Source of the DNA: Oceanospirillaceae bacterium
GTDB lineage: Bacteria; Pseudomonadota; Gammaproteobacteria; Pseudomonadales; Balneatricaceae
Direction of reading: 5' to 3'
Assembly: GCA_013215505.1 (NCBI GenBank)
Contig: JABSQZ010000036.1
Span: 1 to 37,556 of the forward strand
DNA: 37,556 nucleotides
The stretch's first letter is position 1, and the number at the start of each line of letters is the position of its first letter. A program made the translations under genes and the position numbers. Shown here one piece after another: positions 8,764-17,672 of this stretch. Under the pieces are notes generated by a model. The model saw only the letters and a program-made list of their open reading frames with translations. It made no database searches and was not told the DNA's origin.

Positions 8764-9366
8764 TTAATGCAGAGTAGGTTTTGCTTGCTGATCAGGAACT
8801 GCGACGGGCTTATTACACTCAGTAAAAATATACACCGCGCCCATGCGCACGTATTCGCTCAGCTCAATAAAGTTATTTTCGCTGTCATCATCTTCCTCCA
8901 GATCAACACTGGCAACTTGGGAGATCTGCGCCAAATCATTGAGCATTTCCTTGGCATCTTCACTGAGTTTTTTATCTGCCTGGCGCCCCTGAGTGCCAAA
9001 ACCGGCCAAGAACCCTTGCACCCATAATCCCAGTGACTCAACCCGCTGACTGAGCTCGTAATCGTCGTCATCTGGCAGCAGCAAATCCAAGCTCATCTCC
9101 AGACCCTCGAACTGTGCCAAACTCTGCTGATATAAGCCCACCAAACCCACCTTGCTTTGCTCGTGGGAAAAATGTTCAATATCCAAAAAATCGTTGGCCA
9201 TCTGCAGCCACAAATCATTGCTCAATCGCGAGCCGCCGGCCAATTGACCACAGACCAAACCGTGTAATTCGGCGGGAGACAGCATAGTGATTTTTTCACT
9301 CACCAGTATATCGGCAATATCGTCAAAACTGAGCATTTGCAGGTCGACTGCATGTTTCTTTGTCAT
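8764..9366 (-). CDS. ygfB: UPF0149 family protein YgfB
   Basis: A 200-residue acidic, helical protein of the YgfB/UPF0149 family. Recognisable segments are LSPAELHGLVCGQLAGG, a DDDDYEL acidic stretch, LWVQGFLAGFG and FIELSEYVRMGAVYIFTE. The molecular role is poorly defined; a Pseudomonas YgfB has been linked to control of beta-lactamase-related regulation. The frame stays open to 9441, but the ATG at 9366 starts the conserved region, and a TATAAT box (9436-9431, minus strand) lies inside that extension, so the upstream part is leader. It is the first gene of the ygfB-pepP-ubiH-ubiI unit. Confidence 0.9.
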   Translation of the reverse strand: MTKKHAVDLQMLSFDDIADILVSEKITMLSPAELHGLVCGQLAGGSRLSNDLWLQMANDFLDIEHFSHEQSKVGLVGLYQQSLAQFEGLEMSLDLLLPDDDDYELSQRVESLGLWVQGFLAGFGTQGRQADKKLSEDAKEMLNDLAQISQVASVDLEEDDDSENNFIELSEYVRMGAVYIFTECNKPVAVPDQQAKPTLH

Positions 9367-9430
9367 AGGTTTCCATCGAGCTAGAGTAATAAATAGCGAC
9401 AGCAGTAGCGAAACACTGCCACCTCCAGAC

Positions 9431-9436
9431 ATTATA
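9431..9436 (-). promoter_or_regulatory. Promoter -10 element for ygfB-pepP-ubiH-ubiI
   Basis: Perfect TATAAT on the minus strand, about 65 bp upstream of the ygfB ATG. No good -35 hexamer is seen at 16-18 bp. The predicted transcript start is near 9424. Confidence 0.5.
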
Positions 9437-9624
9437 CTCAAATTAGATCTGAAAACATCACAGAGTGCATTGAAGTTCTCCCGAGGCTGCTAATATGCCT
9501 ATTTCTTTTAATTTCTTTATGATTATCCCAACAAATTTAGTGATATACATGTAATAATCAGCTGCATAAAATATCGATAACAATTGAGCCCCGCTCGAAA
9601 CTCTTGGTTTCTTTGGATTAACAG

Positions 9625-9960
9625 ATGACTGAAACATACCTAGCGCAATTAGAAGTGCAAATAGAGCGATTATTAGCCCATTGCGACACCTTAGAAGAAA
9701 AAAATCTGCAGCTACAAAACCAGACCCTGATTGCCAATCAAGCAGAGCAAGATCGCCGCGGCGAATACCAGCAGCTGATGTCCCGCTACGATGAACTGGA
9801 CAAGAGTTTGCAAGAGGTCACCGCCAAAGAACAGCGCGCCAGAACTTCAGAGCAGAAGGCACTGCAAGAAAAATCTAAGCTAGTGCAGCTCAACGACCGA
9901 ACCAAAAATCATATTGAGAAAATGATTAGTCGCCTGAAAGCACTGGAGAAAAATTCATGA
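9625..9960 (+). CDS. TIGR02449-type coiled-coil protein (ZapB-like)
   Basis: A 111-residue protein predicted to be almost entirely coiled coil, rich in Gln, Glu and Lys. Its N-terminal LAQLEVQIERLLAHCDTLEEKN and C-terminal IEKMISRLKALE fit the short family found immediately upstream of zapA in Pseudomonas and relatives, often compared with the division factor ZapB. The family is usually near 70 residues, so this copy seems to carry extra heptads in its middle. The stop codon overlaps the zapA start (ATGA), implying translational coupling and a joint role at the Z-ring. The role is inferred from context. Confidence 0.82.
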   Translation: MTETYLAQLEVQIERLLAHCDTLEEKNLQLQNQTLIANQAEQDRRGEYQQLMSRYDELDKSLQEVTAKEQRARTSEQKALQEKSKLVQLNDRTKNHIEKMISRLKALEKNS

Positions 9961-10289
9961 ACAAAAATGTCACGATAAGAATACTCACCAAAGAATTTGT
10001 GGTCGGCTGCCCAGCGGAAAACGAGGCAGATTTACTGGCCTCAGCCAGTTACCTAAACAGCAAGATGCTAGAAATTCAGTCCAGCGGTAAAATTTTGGGG
10101 TTGGAGCGAATCGCGGTGATGGCGGCGCTCAATATCAGCAACGAGTTACTCAGCAGTAAAGTGCAACAGCGTGAGCAGATGGAAGATACTATGCAGCGCC
10201 TATCGCAAAAGATAGATAAATCCCTGGCCAGCGATATCGCTGACAACTCGCTTGCTCTGGACATCCAGGACAGCCAATCCCCCAGGTAA
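9957..10289 (+). CDS. zapA: Cell division protein ZapA
   Basis: FtsZ-associated Z-ring stabiliser, 110 residues. The N-terminal head (VTIRILTKEFVVGCPAENEADLLASASYLNSKM) and the following helix (RIAVMAALNISNELL) match ZapA, with a coiled-coil C-terminal half for tetramerisation. Its ATG overlaps the upstream gene's stop codon by 4 bp. In many gammaproteobacteria 6S RNA and fau follow zapA directly; here a hairpin terminator and then the type II secretion operon follow. Confidence 0.95.
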   Translation: MNKNVTIRILTKEFVVGCPAENEADLLASASYLNSKMLEIQSSGKILGLERIAVMAALNISNELLSSKVQQREQMEDTMQRLSQKIDKSLASDIADNSLALDIQDSQSPR

Positions 10290-10307
10290 CTCAACTGTTA
10301 CATCGAC

Positions 10308-10333
10308 AAGAGTGCAGACTGCTCTGCACTCTT
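10308..10333 (+). terminator. Hairpin terminator after zapA
   Basis: Perfect 10-bp stem AAGAGTGCAG (10308-10317) / CTGCACTCTT (10324-10333) with loop ACTGCT, 18 bp after the zapA stop codon. The T-rich tail is short (CTAGTTTCC). The remaining 220 bp up to the gsp promoter shows no gene. Confidence 0.65.
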
Positions 10334-10553
10334 CTAGTTTCCTCCCAACTCTCGCTTGATAATTAGAAAGCTGTAATATCACTGCCTTGGATACCCACAA
10401 CTGTATTGAACTACTAACTAGTTAACTCAACAGTTTGCGGTTATCAAAAATACTGATACCCGCCAAGCTCTGGCTTTCTGATTATTTTCAACATTTTATA
10501 GACTCCCCTCCAGCAAATTAATGAACCCAAAACAAGCTTAACTCAAGATAACC

Positions 10554-10582
10554 TTGGCAGAGATGCATTAGTCATATATATT
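10554..10582 (+). promoter_or_regulatory. Sigma-70 promoter of the gsp operon
   Basis: TTGGCA (10554-10559) and TATATT (10577-10582) with an exact 17-bp spacer; each hexamer differs from consensus at one base. The predicted start near 10589 gives a leader of about 20 nt before the gspC ATG at 10610. Confidence 0.7.
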
Positions 10583-10609
10583 ATTCTTTATTTTCTAGGT
10601 ACTTGTATA

Positions 10610-11500
10610 ATGTTGAGTACAAGGATAAGTTCAACACTTTTATACTTACTGCTATTCGCGCTGGGCATAACTTTGGCGCAACTCACCTGGAAACTGGTCG
10701 AACTCACTGATGTCCAAGCGACTCGCACGAGTATTATCACCATAGCGACCAACCAACTAAACAGTCCCCAAGAAACTTTCAATTCCATCAATATTATCCG
10801 AGTTAACCATCTTTTTGGCCAGCCTCCTAGCGTAAATCCAGTCACTGTTACAAAGAGTATTGCGCCTAAAAAACTGCAAAAATCCAAGTTAAATATTCGC
10901 TTAACCGGTCTGCTCAACGGTCGGCCCAGCGTCGCAGTAATCGTCCACAAAGGGGCGCAGGGTGCTTATCTGATCAATGAATATATTGTCAAAACTAAGA
11001 AGCTGCATGTACAGCTCACCAGCATCCACAACAATTATGTGATCATTAGCAACAACGGCACCCAAGAGCGATTAAGCTTGCCTAAGTTAAATACAAAATC
11101 GCTGGCGCAGACGGGGATTATCGTCAATCCAGCGCCGAATAAAACCACCCCGACAACCGTTATCCAGCTAGATTTAAACTCGCCGCAGATAAGGGCTATA
11201 TTAGGCGCAGAGCCTAAAAAAATTATTACCGGCAATCCCTTAGCGCTAGCCAAATTCATGCAGATCAGCCCCAGTATCAAACGGGGCCAGCTGCATGGCT
11301 ATATTATTTCTAGCGGTCCAGATGAGCGTCTGTTGCAAATGTCCGGTATCCGCGCGGGAGACATCATTACTCACCTGGATGGCCAAGCGGTGGCTGGCCT
11401 CACATTACCGGGCATCTTTCAATCGCTGAACAGCAGCAACCAATTTAAAGTCACTGTCGATAGAAGCGGAACAATAATAACAATGGATATTAAACTTTAA
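10610..11500 (+). CDS. gspC: Type II secretion system inner-membrane protein GspC
   Basis: Links the inner-membrane platform to the secretin. The 296 residues comprise a short cytoplasmic start, one membrane segment (about 9-27, TLLYLLLFALGITLAQL), a periplasmic HR-type region (about 60-130, HLFGQPPSV and IRLTGLLNG) and a C-terminal PDZ domain (about 225-296, GIRAGDIITHLDGQ). It is the first gene of an unbroken twelve-gene gspC-N operon. The ribosome binding site is weak (AGGT, 10597-10600). gspD starts 2 bp after the stop codon. Confidence 0.94.
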   Translation: MLSTRISSTLLYLLLFALGITLAQLTWKLVELTDVQATRTSIITIATNQLNSPQETFNSINIIRVNHLFGQPPSVNPVTVTKSIAPKKLQKSKLNIRLTGLLNGRPSVAVIVHKGAQGAYLINEYIVKTKKLHVQLTSIHNNYVIISNNGTQERLSLPKLNTKSLAQTGIIVNPAPNKTTPTTVIQLDLNSPQIRAILGAEPKKIITGNPLALAKFMQISPSIKRGQLHGYIISSGPDERLLQMSGIRAGDIITHLDGQAVAGLTLPGIFQSLNSSNQFKVTVDRSGTIITMDIKL

Positions 11501-11502
11501 TC

Positions 11503-13590
11503 ATGATGTCAAAAATCAAATTAGTCTCTATCGGGTTACTGCTGAGCTTTAGCTCGGTTACCTATGGCGCGGCCAACAGCGATACCATTACCACCAATAA
11601 CCAAGGTCAATACACTTTAGATATGCGCGGCGTAGAGATACGTGAATTCATCAACACTATCTCTAAAATGATCGGAAAAACCATCATTACCGACAGTAAA
11701 GTTCGCGGTAAAGTTGATATCCAGAGCCCGGTAGGCCTGACCAAGGATGAACTCTACGAGGTCTTTTTGGTGCAGCTTGGTCTCAGCGGTTTCTCTGTGA
11801 TAGATACCCGAAGTGGTATCTTAAAAGTCATTCCCTCGCAGGGGGCTAAGCTTGAGGGAACCGGCATTCAAAACGCTGCTGATGCCCACAACAGTGAACA
11901 GATAGTCACCCGTATTGTAGAAGTAAAAAACGTCAATGCCAACCAGCTGGCAGCCACCTTGCGACCGTTAATCGACCCCCGCTTAGGCATTATTGCCGCC
12001 TACGAAACCTCTAATGTCATACTGATTACCGACCGCTCTTCCAATGTACGCCGTATCGCCCAGATCATCGACAAAGTAGATCAAGCCGACTCGCAGACAT
12101 TAGAGCTGATCCCGCTGTACAACGCCTCCGCGGGTGAACTGGAACGCATCCTGAAAAATTTAACCTTACAGCCCAACGGCAAGCAGGGAGTGGGCACCGG
12201 TTTTATCATCACCGCCGATCAACGCACTAACATGTTAATTGTCAAAGCGGATGACAATACCCGCGAGAAAATCCGTCGTATCGTCACTCAACTCGACAGT
12301 GAAGTACAGACCACCTCCAATACTAAAGTGATCTATTTAAAGTACGCCAAGGCCAAGGATTTAGTGCAAGTTCTGAAGGGCATCAGTGATACCATCATCA
12401 AAGAGGAGAGCCAGTCCCAGGGCAGCGCCACCGCTACTCGCGGCAGCAACATCAACATCGATATTCACGAGCCGACCAATACCGTAGTGATGTCCGGTAG
12501 CCCGCATATCATCAAGACTTTGGAGTCGGTGATTACCCAACTGGACATCCGTCGCGCGCAAGTATTAGTTGAGGCGATCATCGCCGAGGTCTCCGAAGAC
12601 AAAGCCAAGGAGCTCGGAGTACAGTGGCTATTGGCAAATGAAAACCGCCAACTGTCCAGTATTAATTTCAGATCAGGCAGCAGCGCCGGGATTGTCGATG
12701 TGGCCGCTGCAGCTAAGGCCGGCGCTATCCTGCCGAGTATGATAGGTAATGGCGCCAGTATCGGCTTGGGTAAAATCAGCACCGGTGGCTTTAGTTTTGC
12801 CGCTTTTATCAACGCCCTGGAGACCGACAGCGACTCCAACGTATTGTCGACCCCCAGCTTAGTGACCTTAGATAACGAAGAGGCATTCATTCAGGTGGGC
12901 CAGGAAGTCCCTATCATCACCGGTTCAACGGCCAGCTCCAGCAACTCCAACCCCTTTCGCACTATTGTGCGCAAAGATATCGGCATCAAACTTAAAGTGA
13001 CCCCGCAAATCAACGAGGGCGATGCCATTCAACTGACCATAGAGCAAGAAATTTCCTCTATTTCCCAGGATGCGCGCGCCTCAGATATCATCACTAACAA
13101 ACGCATCATTAAAACCACAGTGCTGATTGACGATGGCGGCACTATCACCCTCGGCGGCCTGATCAATGATGACATTGTAGATACCACCTCTAAAGTACCG
13201 TTTCTGGGCGATCTCCCGCTATTGGGCAAATTGTTCAGCTCCACCGTTTCAACGCGAAAGAAACGCACGTTGATGATCTTTATTCGCCCCACTATCATCA
13301 GATCACAGCGAGTCGCCAGCGACTTGAGCCGTCAGAAATACAATTTTTTGCGCGCCCAGCAAGTACTGTTGAACAGCAAAGGGCGCGGATTGTACGGAAA
13401 CAGCAACACTGCCCTGCAAGAGTGGCAACAGCGCACCGCCGTGGTTGATCTGCGCGGCAGCAAAACCAATCCCGGCTCGTTGAAGCAGGGCGACTCAACG
13501 CAGCAGCTGCCACCGGCTCCGGCCCCCGCTGAGATTGTCATTGTCGAGCGTTCTTTCCAGGCGCCAAAGCCTGCAAGAAAGGCACCTTAA
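11503..13590 (+). CDS. gspD: Type II secretion system secretin GspD
   Basis: Outer-membrane secretin, 695 residues. A signal peptide (about 1-24, cleavage near TYGA-AN) precedes an N0 domain (LDMRGVEIREFINTISKMIGKTI), repeated N1-N3 modules (VEVKNVNANQLAATLRPL, IPLYNASAGELERIL, IYLKYAKAKDLVQVLKG) and the secretin core (VGQEVPIITG, VPFLGDLPLLGKLF). A glycine/serine-rich insertion occurs in N3 (QSQGSATATRG). The C-terminus ends in a proline-rich tail (LPPAPAPAE) in place of an obvious S-domain. No GspS pilotin gene is in the window. Tandem ATGs at 11503 and 11506 leave a one-residue ambiguity in the start. Confidence 0.96.
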   Translation: MMSKIKLVSIGLLLSFSSVTYGAANSDTITTNNQGQYTLDMRGVEIREFINTISKMIGKTIITDSKVRGKVDIQSPVGLTKDELYEVFLVQLGLSGFSVIDTRSGILKVIPSQGAKLEGTGIQNAADAHNSEQIVTRIVEVKNVNANQLAATLRPLIDPRLGIIAAYETSNVILITDRSSNVRRIAQIIDKVDQADSQTLELIPLYNASAGELERILKNLTLQPNGKQGVGTGFIITADQRTNMLIVKADDNTREKIRRIVTQLDSEVQTTSNTKVIYLKYAKAKDLVQVLKGISDTIIKEESQSQGSATATRGSNINIDIHEPTNTVVMSGSPHIIKTLESVITQLDIRRAQVLVEAIIAEVSEDKAKELGVQWLLANENRQLSSINFRSGSSAGIVDVAAAAKAGAILPSMIGNGASIGLGKISTGGFSFAAFINALETDSDSNVLSTPSLVTLDNEEAFIQVGQEVPIITGSTASSSNSNPFRTIVRKDIGIKLKVTPQINEGDAIQLTIEQEISSISQDARASDIITNKRIIKTTVLIDDGGTITLGGLINDDIVDTTSKVPFLGDLPLLGKLFSSTVSTRKKRTLMIFIRPTIIRSQRVASDLSRQKYNFLRAQQVLLNSKGRGLYGNSNTALQEWQQRTAVVDLRGSKTNPGSLKQGDSTQQLPPAPAPAEIVIVERSFQAPKPARKAP

Positions 13591-13591
13591 G

Positions 13592-15079
13592 ATGCACAGC
13601 GGCCCTTTTTTCAGCTTTATCTTTGCCCGTAAAAACAGCGTTCTGGCGTTAGTAGACAACGGCAGTACGGAAGTTTATTACTCGGAACAAACCAGTTTAG
13701 ATGCCTTTATGGAAATCCAGCGCTGCTGCCCCGAGCCGATCAATTATCAGCTCAAACAACCGCAGCAGCTGGATGATGATATCAGCATCAGCTATCAGGC
13801 GGCCGAGAGTTCCCTGCACAATATCGACGAGCTCAACGATGTTATCGACCTCGATGAACTGGTAGAAAATATGCCGGAAAACGCCGACTTATTGGACGTT
13901 CAAGATGATGCGCCGATCATCCGCCTGATCAACGGGCTGTTTGCCAGGGCACTGCAGCAAAACGCCTCCGACATCCACATTGAAACCTTTGAGCACAGTA
14001 TGTCAGTTAGGTTCAGGGTCGACGGGGTACTTAAAGAAGTATTGACTCCACACCGCAAAGCCGCGCCGCTGCTAAACTCGCGCATTAAAGTCATGGCCAA
14101 ATTGGACATCGCCGAGAAACGCGTGCCCCAGGATGGCCGGGTATCACTGCGCATGGCTGGCAAGGCATTGGATGTACGGGTATCGACCATTCCCTCTATG
14201 TACGGGGAGCGCATCGTGATGCGCCTACTCGACACTCAGGCAGTGCAGCTAGACTTAACCCACTTGGGCATGCCCGAGCACTGCCTGAAAGAGTTTACCC
14301 ATTTACTCAATCAACCCAATGGCATCATTTTAGTCACAGGCCCCACCGGCTCTGGTAAAACCACTACTTTATACGCGGGCCTGACCGGCTTAAACACTAA
14401 GAGCCGCAACATATTAACCATAGAAGATCCGGTTGAATACGCGCTCGAGGGCATAGGTCAGACGCCGGTGAATGAAAAGTCGCAGATGAGTTTCGCCAAG
14501 GGGCTGCGAGCTATTTTACGCCAGGATCCAGACATCGTGATGATAGGTGAAATCCGCGACCCGGAGACCGCACAGATAGCAGTGCAGGCCAGTTTAACCG
14601 GCCACTTAGTATTGTCGACCTTGCATACTAATGACTCTTTTGGCGCTATCACCCGCCTCAAGGACATAGGGGTTGAGCCCTACCTGATCGCCTCTTCGCT
14701 GAAGGGCATTCTGGCGCAGCGCCTAGTGCGCAAACTCTGCTCTGAATGTAAAAAACCCGAACCGCTGATCCTCGCCGATGCCATCGCCCTGGGTGATGCC
14801 AGTTTAGTCGACCGCCAGGTGTACAGTGCTCAGGGCTGTGCTCAGTGTCACCACACGGGTTATGCCGGGCGACAAGGCCTGTATGAGCTGTTAGTGGTCG
14901 ATCAGGAGCTGACCCGGCAGATTCACGCCAACGAGGGCGAGCCAAAAATGCGCCAGCACATGCAGGGGAGATTTAATAGCATGCTCGACGAGGGCACAAT
15001 GGCAGTGCTTGCCGGTATCACTTCGACCTCGGAAGTGCTGCGCTCAGTAAGGGATTCGCTCCAAGATGCCATTCTTTGA
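13592..15079 (+). CDS. gspE: Type II secretion system ATPase GspE
   Basis: Cytoplasmic hexameric ATPase that powers pseudopilus assembly; 495 residues. It shows Walker A GPTGSGKTT (250-258), an Asp box (ILTIEDPVEY, 274-283), Walker B (DIVMIGEIRD, 314-323), a His box (LHTND, 344-348) and the four zinc cysteines (383, 386, 416, 419) of the GspE/PilB clade. The N1 domain is short and acidic. I chose ATG 13592, one base after the gspD stop codon and preceded by GAAAGG; the frame is open upstream to 13535 only inside gspD. The gene overlaps gspF by 14 bp. Confidence 0.96.
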   Translation: MHSGPFFSFIFARKNSVLALVDNGSTEVYYSEQTSLDAFMEIQRCCPEPINYQLKQPQQLDDDISISYQAAESSLHNIDELNDVIDLDELVENMPENADLLDVQDDAPIIRLINGLFARALQQNASDIHIETFEHSMSVRFRVDGVLKEVLTPHRKAAPLLNSRIKVMAKLDIAEKRVPQDGRVSLRMAGKALDVRVSTIPSMYGERIVMRLLDTQAVQLDLTHLGMPEHCLKEFTHLLNQPNGIILVTGPTGSGKTTTLYAGLTGLNTKSRNILTIEDPVEYALEGIGQTPVNEKSQMSFAKGLRAILRQDPDIVMIGEIRDPETAQIAVQASLTGHLVLSTLHTNDSFGAITRLKDIGVEPYLIASSLKGILAQRLVRKLCSECKKPEPLILADAIALGDASLVDRQVYSAQGCAQCHHTGYAGRQGLYELLVVDQELTRQIHANEGEPKMRQHMQGRFNSMLDEGTMAVLAGITSTSEVLRSVRDSLQDAIL

Positions 15080-16274
15080 TTACCAGGCGTTTGCCGCCAA
15101 TGGCCGCAAAAAGAGCGGCTCTATAGAAGCAGAGTCACAGCGCAGCGCCAGACAATTGCTGCGCGACCAACTGCTGGTGCCTATCGAGCTGAGGGCCCAG
15201 CAGCAAAAAAGCAGCAGTCAAAAGAGCCATAACCGGCGGGTACCCAATAAAGACATCGCCCTGTTCACCCAGCAGTTTGCAGCGCTAGTGCAATCTAATA
15301 TCCCGCTGGAAGAATCACTGCAAGTAGTGGCCTCCCAAACCCGCAACAAAAACTTACAGATCACACTGCAGCAGGTCAGGGCCAAAGTGCTGGAGGGCTA
15401 TTCAGTGGCCGATGGCATGCGTGATCACCCGAAAGTGTTCTCGCCGGTATTCCAGGCGCTGGTCCAAGCTGGTGAGCACACCGGTGAACTCAGCCAGGTA
15501 CTATTAAAGTTGGCAGATTATACCGAGCGCAGCCAAAAACTGCGCAATACCGTCGTGCAGGCCACTGTCTACCCTATGGTACTGACGGTGGTGGCCTTTA
15601 GCATCATCTCGTTATTAATGGCTTTTGTGGTGCCAAAAGTGGTGCAGCAGTTTGAAGGCACCGGGCAGACATTGCCGCTGCTGACTAAAATCATGATCAG
15701 CTGTTCCCATTTTATTCTCAACTATGGATTGTGGCTGGCACTGGCCACGGTAGTGTTTGGCATACTCTGCCACTATCTGCTGAAAAATGAACAGCTGCTC
15801 TACAAAGTACATCGATTTTTCCTGAAACTACCGGTAGCCGGTTATTTAATTATCAACCTTGAAACCACCCGTTTACTGGGGACTTTAAGCATCATGCTCA
15901 ACGGTGGCTCGGCGCTGCTCGAAGCCCTGTTAGTCTCCAGCAATACCATTCACAACCGCCGAATTCGCGGCATATTGATGGAAGTGACCGAGCAGGTAAA
16001 AGCCGGACAACTGTTGAGTAAAATGCTTGGCAATGCAAAAATCTTTCCTCCGATTTCTGTCTATATCGTCGCCAACGGTGAACACAGCGGCAAGTTAGCT
16101 AAGGCATTGGAGCAGGCGGCACAGCAGCAGGAAAACGAGTTAAATAATTCCATAGGTATCGCCACTAAACTGATAGAACCTATTCTGATGTTAGTTTTTG
16201 GCCTGTTGGTGTTCGCTATTGTACTGGCCATTTTGCTACCCATTTTACAGATGAATAACTTTAATAATATTTAG
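15066..16274 (+). CDS. gspF: Type II secretion system inner-membrane platform protein GspF
   Basis: Polytopic platform protein at the centre of the inner-membrane assembly, 402 residues. It has two repeated cytoplasmic T2SSF domains (about 70-190 and 270-390; FTQQFAALVQSNIPLEESL and LGTLSIMLNGGSALLEAL) and three membrane segments (about 170-195, 220-240 and 372-396). ATG 15066 overlaps the end of gspE by 14 bp, with AAGGGA upstream. Confidence 0.96.
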   Translation: MPFFDYQAFAANGRKKSGSIEAESQRSARQLLRDQLLVPIELRAQQQKSSSQKSHNRRVPNKDIALFTQQFAALVQSNIPLEESLQVVASQTRNKNLQITLQQVRAKVLEGYSVADGMRDHPKVFSPVFQALVQAGEHTGELSQVLLKLADYTERSQKLRNTVVQATVYPMVLTVVAFSIISLLMAFVVPKVVQQFEGTGQTLPLLTKIMISCSHFILNYGLWLALATVVFGILCHYLLKNEQLLYKVHRFFLKLPVAGYLIINLETTRLLGTLSIMLNGGSALLEALLVSSNTIHNRRIRGILMEVTEQVKAGQLLSKMLGNAKIFPPISVYIVANGEHSGKLAKALEQAAQQQENELNNSIGIATKLIEPILMLVFGLLVFAIVLAILLPILQMNNFNNI

Positions 16275-16293
16275 CCATTGGAGGCCCATGCAC

Positions 16294-16740
16294 ATGCACA
16301 ACCTGAAAAAAACCAGATCAGAGCAAACTGGCTTCACCCTTCTGGAAATCATGGTGGTTATTCTGATCATTGGTTTATTGGGGACCATAGTCACCCCCTA
16401 TGTGTTAGACAATTTAGACACCGCCAAAACCCAGAAAGCCAAAGCCGATATACACAACTTAGAGCTGGCTCTGGATCAATATAAACTGGACAACAATGAC
16501 TACCCGACCACCGACCAGGGGATTGAGAGCTTAGTAAAAAAACCCGCAGCTAGCCCTGAGCCGAGAAACTACCGTCCATCCGGGTACATCAAGCGGCTGC
16601 AGAAAGACCCTTGGGGCAATCAGTACCAATACCTGCAACCGGGAGAGCACGGGGCATTCGATTTATACTCTCTGGGCAAAGATAACCAGAGCGGTGGTGA
16701 AGGTTTAAATGCCGACATAGGCAATTGGACCAGTAACTAA
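16294..16740 (+). CDS. gspG: Type II secretion system major pseudopilin GspG
   Basis: Major pseudopilin. The prepilin peptidase site is TG-FTLLEIMVV with the conserved Glu at +5, then a hydrophobic helix, and the C-terminal signature DPWGNQYQY with an acidic calcium-site-like region (SLGKDNQSGGEGLNADIGNW). GGAGG (16280-16284) lies 9 nt before ATG 16294 but only 3 nt before an in-frame ATG at 16288, so I prefer 16294 (148 residues, 13-residue leader); the alternative adds two residues. No prepilin peptidase gene is in the window, so a shared PilD elsewhere is expected. Confidence 0.95.
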   Translation: MHNLKKTRSEQTGFTLLEIMVVILIIGLLGTIVTPYVLDNLDTAKTQKAKADIHNLELALDQYKLDNNDYPTTDQGIESLVKKPAASPEPRNYRPSGYIKRLQKDPWGNQYQYLQPGEHGAFDLYSLGKDNQSGGEGLNADIGNWTSN

Positions 16741-16741
16741 G

Positions 16742-17314
16742 ATGCAACGCCTCTCATCCGCTATAGCCAGCCTTAAACAGCGCCCCCAGCGCTCTACTGC
16801 GACTTACCCAGAAGCTAGTGGGCGGTTGGGCTGCGCCACTGAGCAACGCGGCTTTACCTTGCTGGAAATAATGGTAGTGATCACTTTAGTGGCACTTATC
16901 TCCACCTCGGTGATGCTGACATTGCCCGATACAACCCCAGATAAACAGCGTTTTGGGACACAAAAAGCGCAGTTCGCCGCTATCTTGCGCACGCTCAGTC
17001 AGCGGGCCATCGTTGAACAGCGCTGGTACGGACTGTATTTTATCGGCGATACTTACCAGGCGCTGCGCTACTCTGCAGACCAGTGGATTGCCGCATCGCA
17101 GAGCGAGCCCAGGTCTCTGCCAGAGGGCATGCCTTTCAGTTTGATGATCAATCAATTGTCAGTAAAAATCCTGCCCCAGCAGCCGCGCAAAAATAGCCCC
17201 TTAAGCCCGCAAATTCGCATCTCGCCCAGCGGGTTGTTCAATGACTTTGAACTGCGCTTTGGCGATGCAGATGCCGCTGAATTAATCTTGACTGATCCCT
17301 ATGCGAGCCTCTAA
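16742..17314 (+). CDS. gspH: Type II secretion system minor pseudopilin GspH
   Basis: Minor pseudopilin, 190 residues, with cleavage site QRG-FTLLEIMVVITLVALIS. The leader before the cleavage site is 37 residues, much longer than the usual 6-15. It contains no ATG nearer the site; a TTG at leader residue 29 is the only plausible shorter start and has no convincing ribosome binding site. The start is 1 bp after the gspG stop codon, which argues that the long leader is real. The C-terminal domain is a divergent GspH fold. The gene overlaps gspI by 14 bp. Confidence 0.9.
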   Translation: MQRLSSAIASLKQRPQRSTATYPEASGRLGCATEQRGFTLLEIMVVITLVALISTSVMLTLPDTTPDKQRFGTQKAQFAAILRTLSQRAIVEQRWYGLYFIGDTYQALRYSADQWIAASQSEPRSLPEGMPFSLMINQLSVKILPQQPRKNSPLSPQIRISPSGLFNDFELRFGDADAAELILTDPYASL

Positions 17315-17672
17315 AACTAGCGGTAAGCAGTCCGGTTTTACCTTGATCGAAGTGATGGTCGCGCTGATGATTTTATCGATAGTAGTCACCGCATTGTCGC
17401 TGGCGGTCAGCCAATCTACCAACAACATCGGGCGGTTAAAACAACATCAGTTTGCCGCTTGGGTAGCACACAACCAAATCAGCTTATACATGTTAGATGC
17501 GCAACCCGAAAGCTCTGGCAGCAGCCAATTCGCCGGGGGTAAATACCTGTGGAAAATAACCAGCAGCAATACAGATACCGCCAAATTTTATCGGCTGCGC
17601 GTGACAGTGGCAGCGGCGGCCGAACCCGATTACTTACTGGCGGACCTCAGCGCCTTTAAGGGCGAGCAGTGA
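17301..17672 (+). CDS. gspI: Type II secretion system minor pseudopilin GspI
   Basis: A 123-residue minor pseudopilin, part of the GspH-I-J-K tip complex. The leader MRASKTSGKQSG is followed by FTLIEVMVALMILSIV with Glu at +5, then a small T2SSI domain. The ATG lies inside the end of gspH (14 bp overlap) and the stop codon overlaps the gspJ start, so translation is coupled on both sides. Confidence 0.95.
   Translation: MRASKTSGKQSGFTLIEVMVALMILSIVVTALSLAVSQSTNNIGRLKQHQFAAWVAHNQISLYMLDAQPESSGSSQFAGGKYLWKITSSNTDTAKFYRLRVTVAAAAEPDYLLADLSAFKGEQ

Noticed and set aside
10290-10610. 6S RNA gene directly after zapA, its usual place
   Set aside because: No 6S motifs there; the 6S gene is found at 22611-22786 instead.
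12465-12890. 141-codon minus-strand open frame
   Set aside because: Lies inside gspD on the opposite strand; a shadow frame with no motifs.
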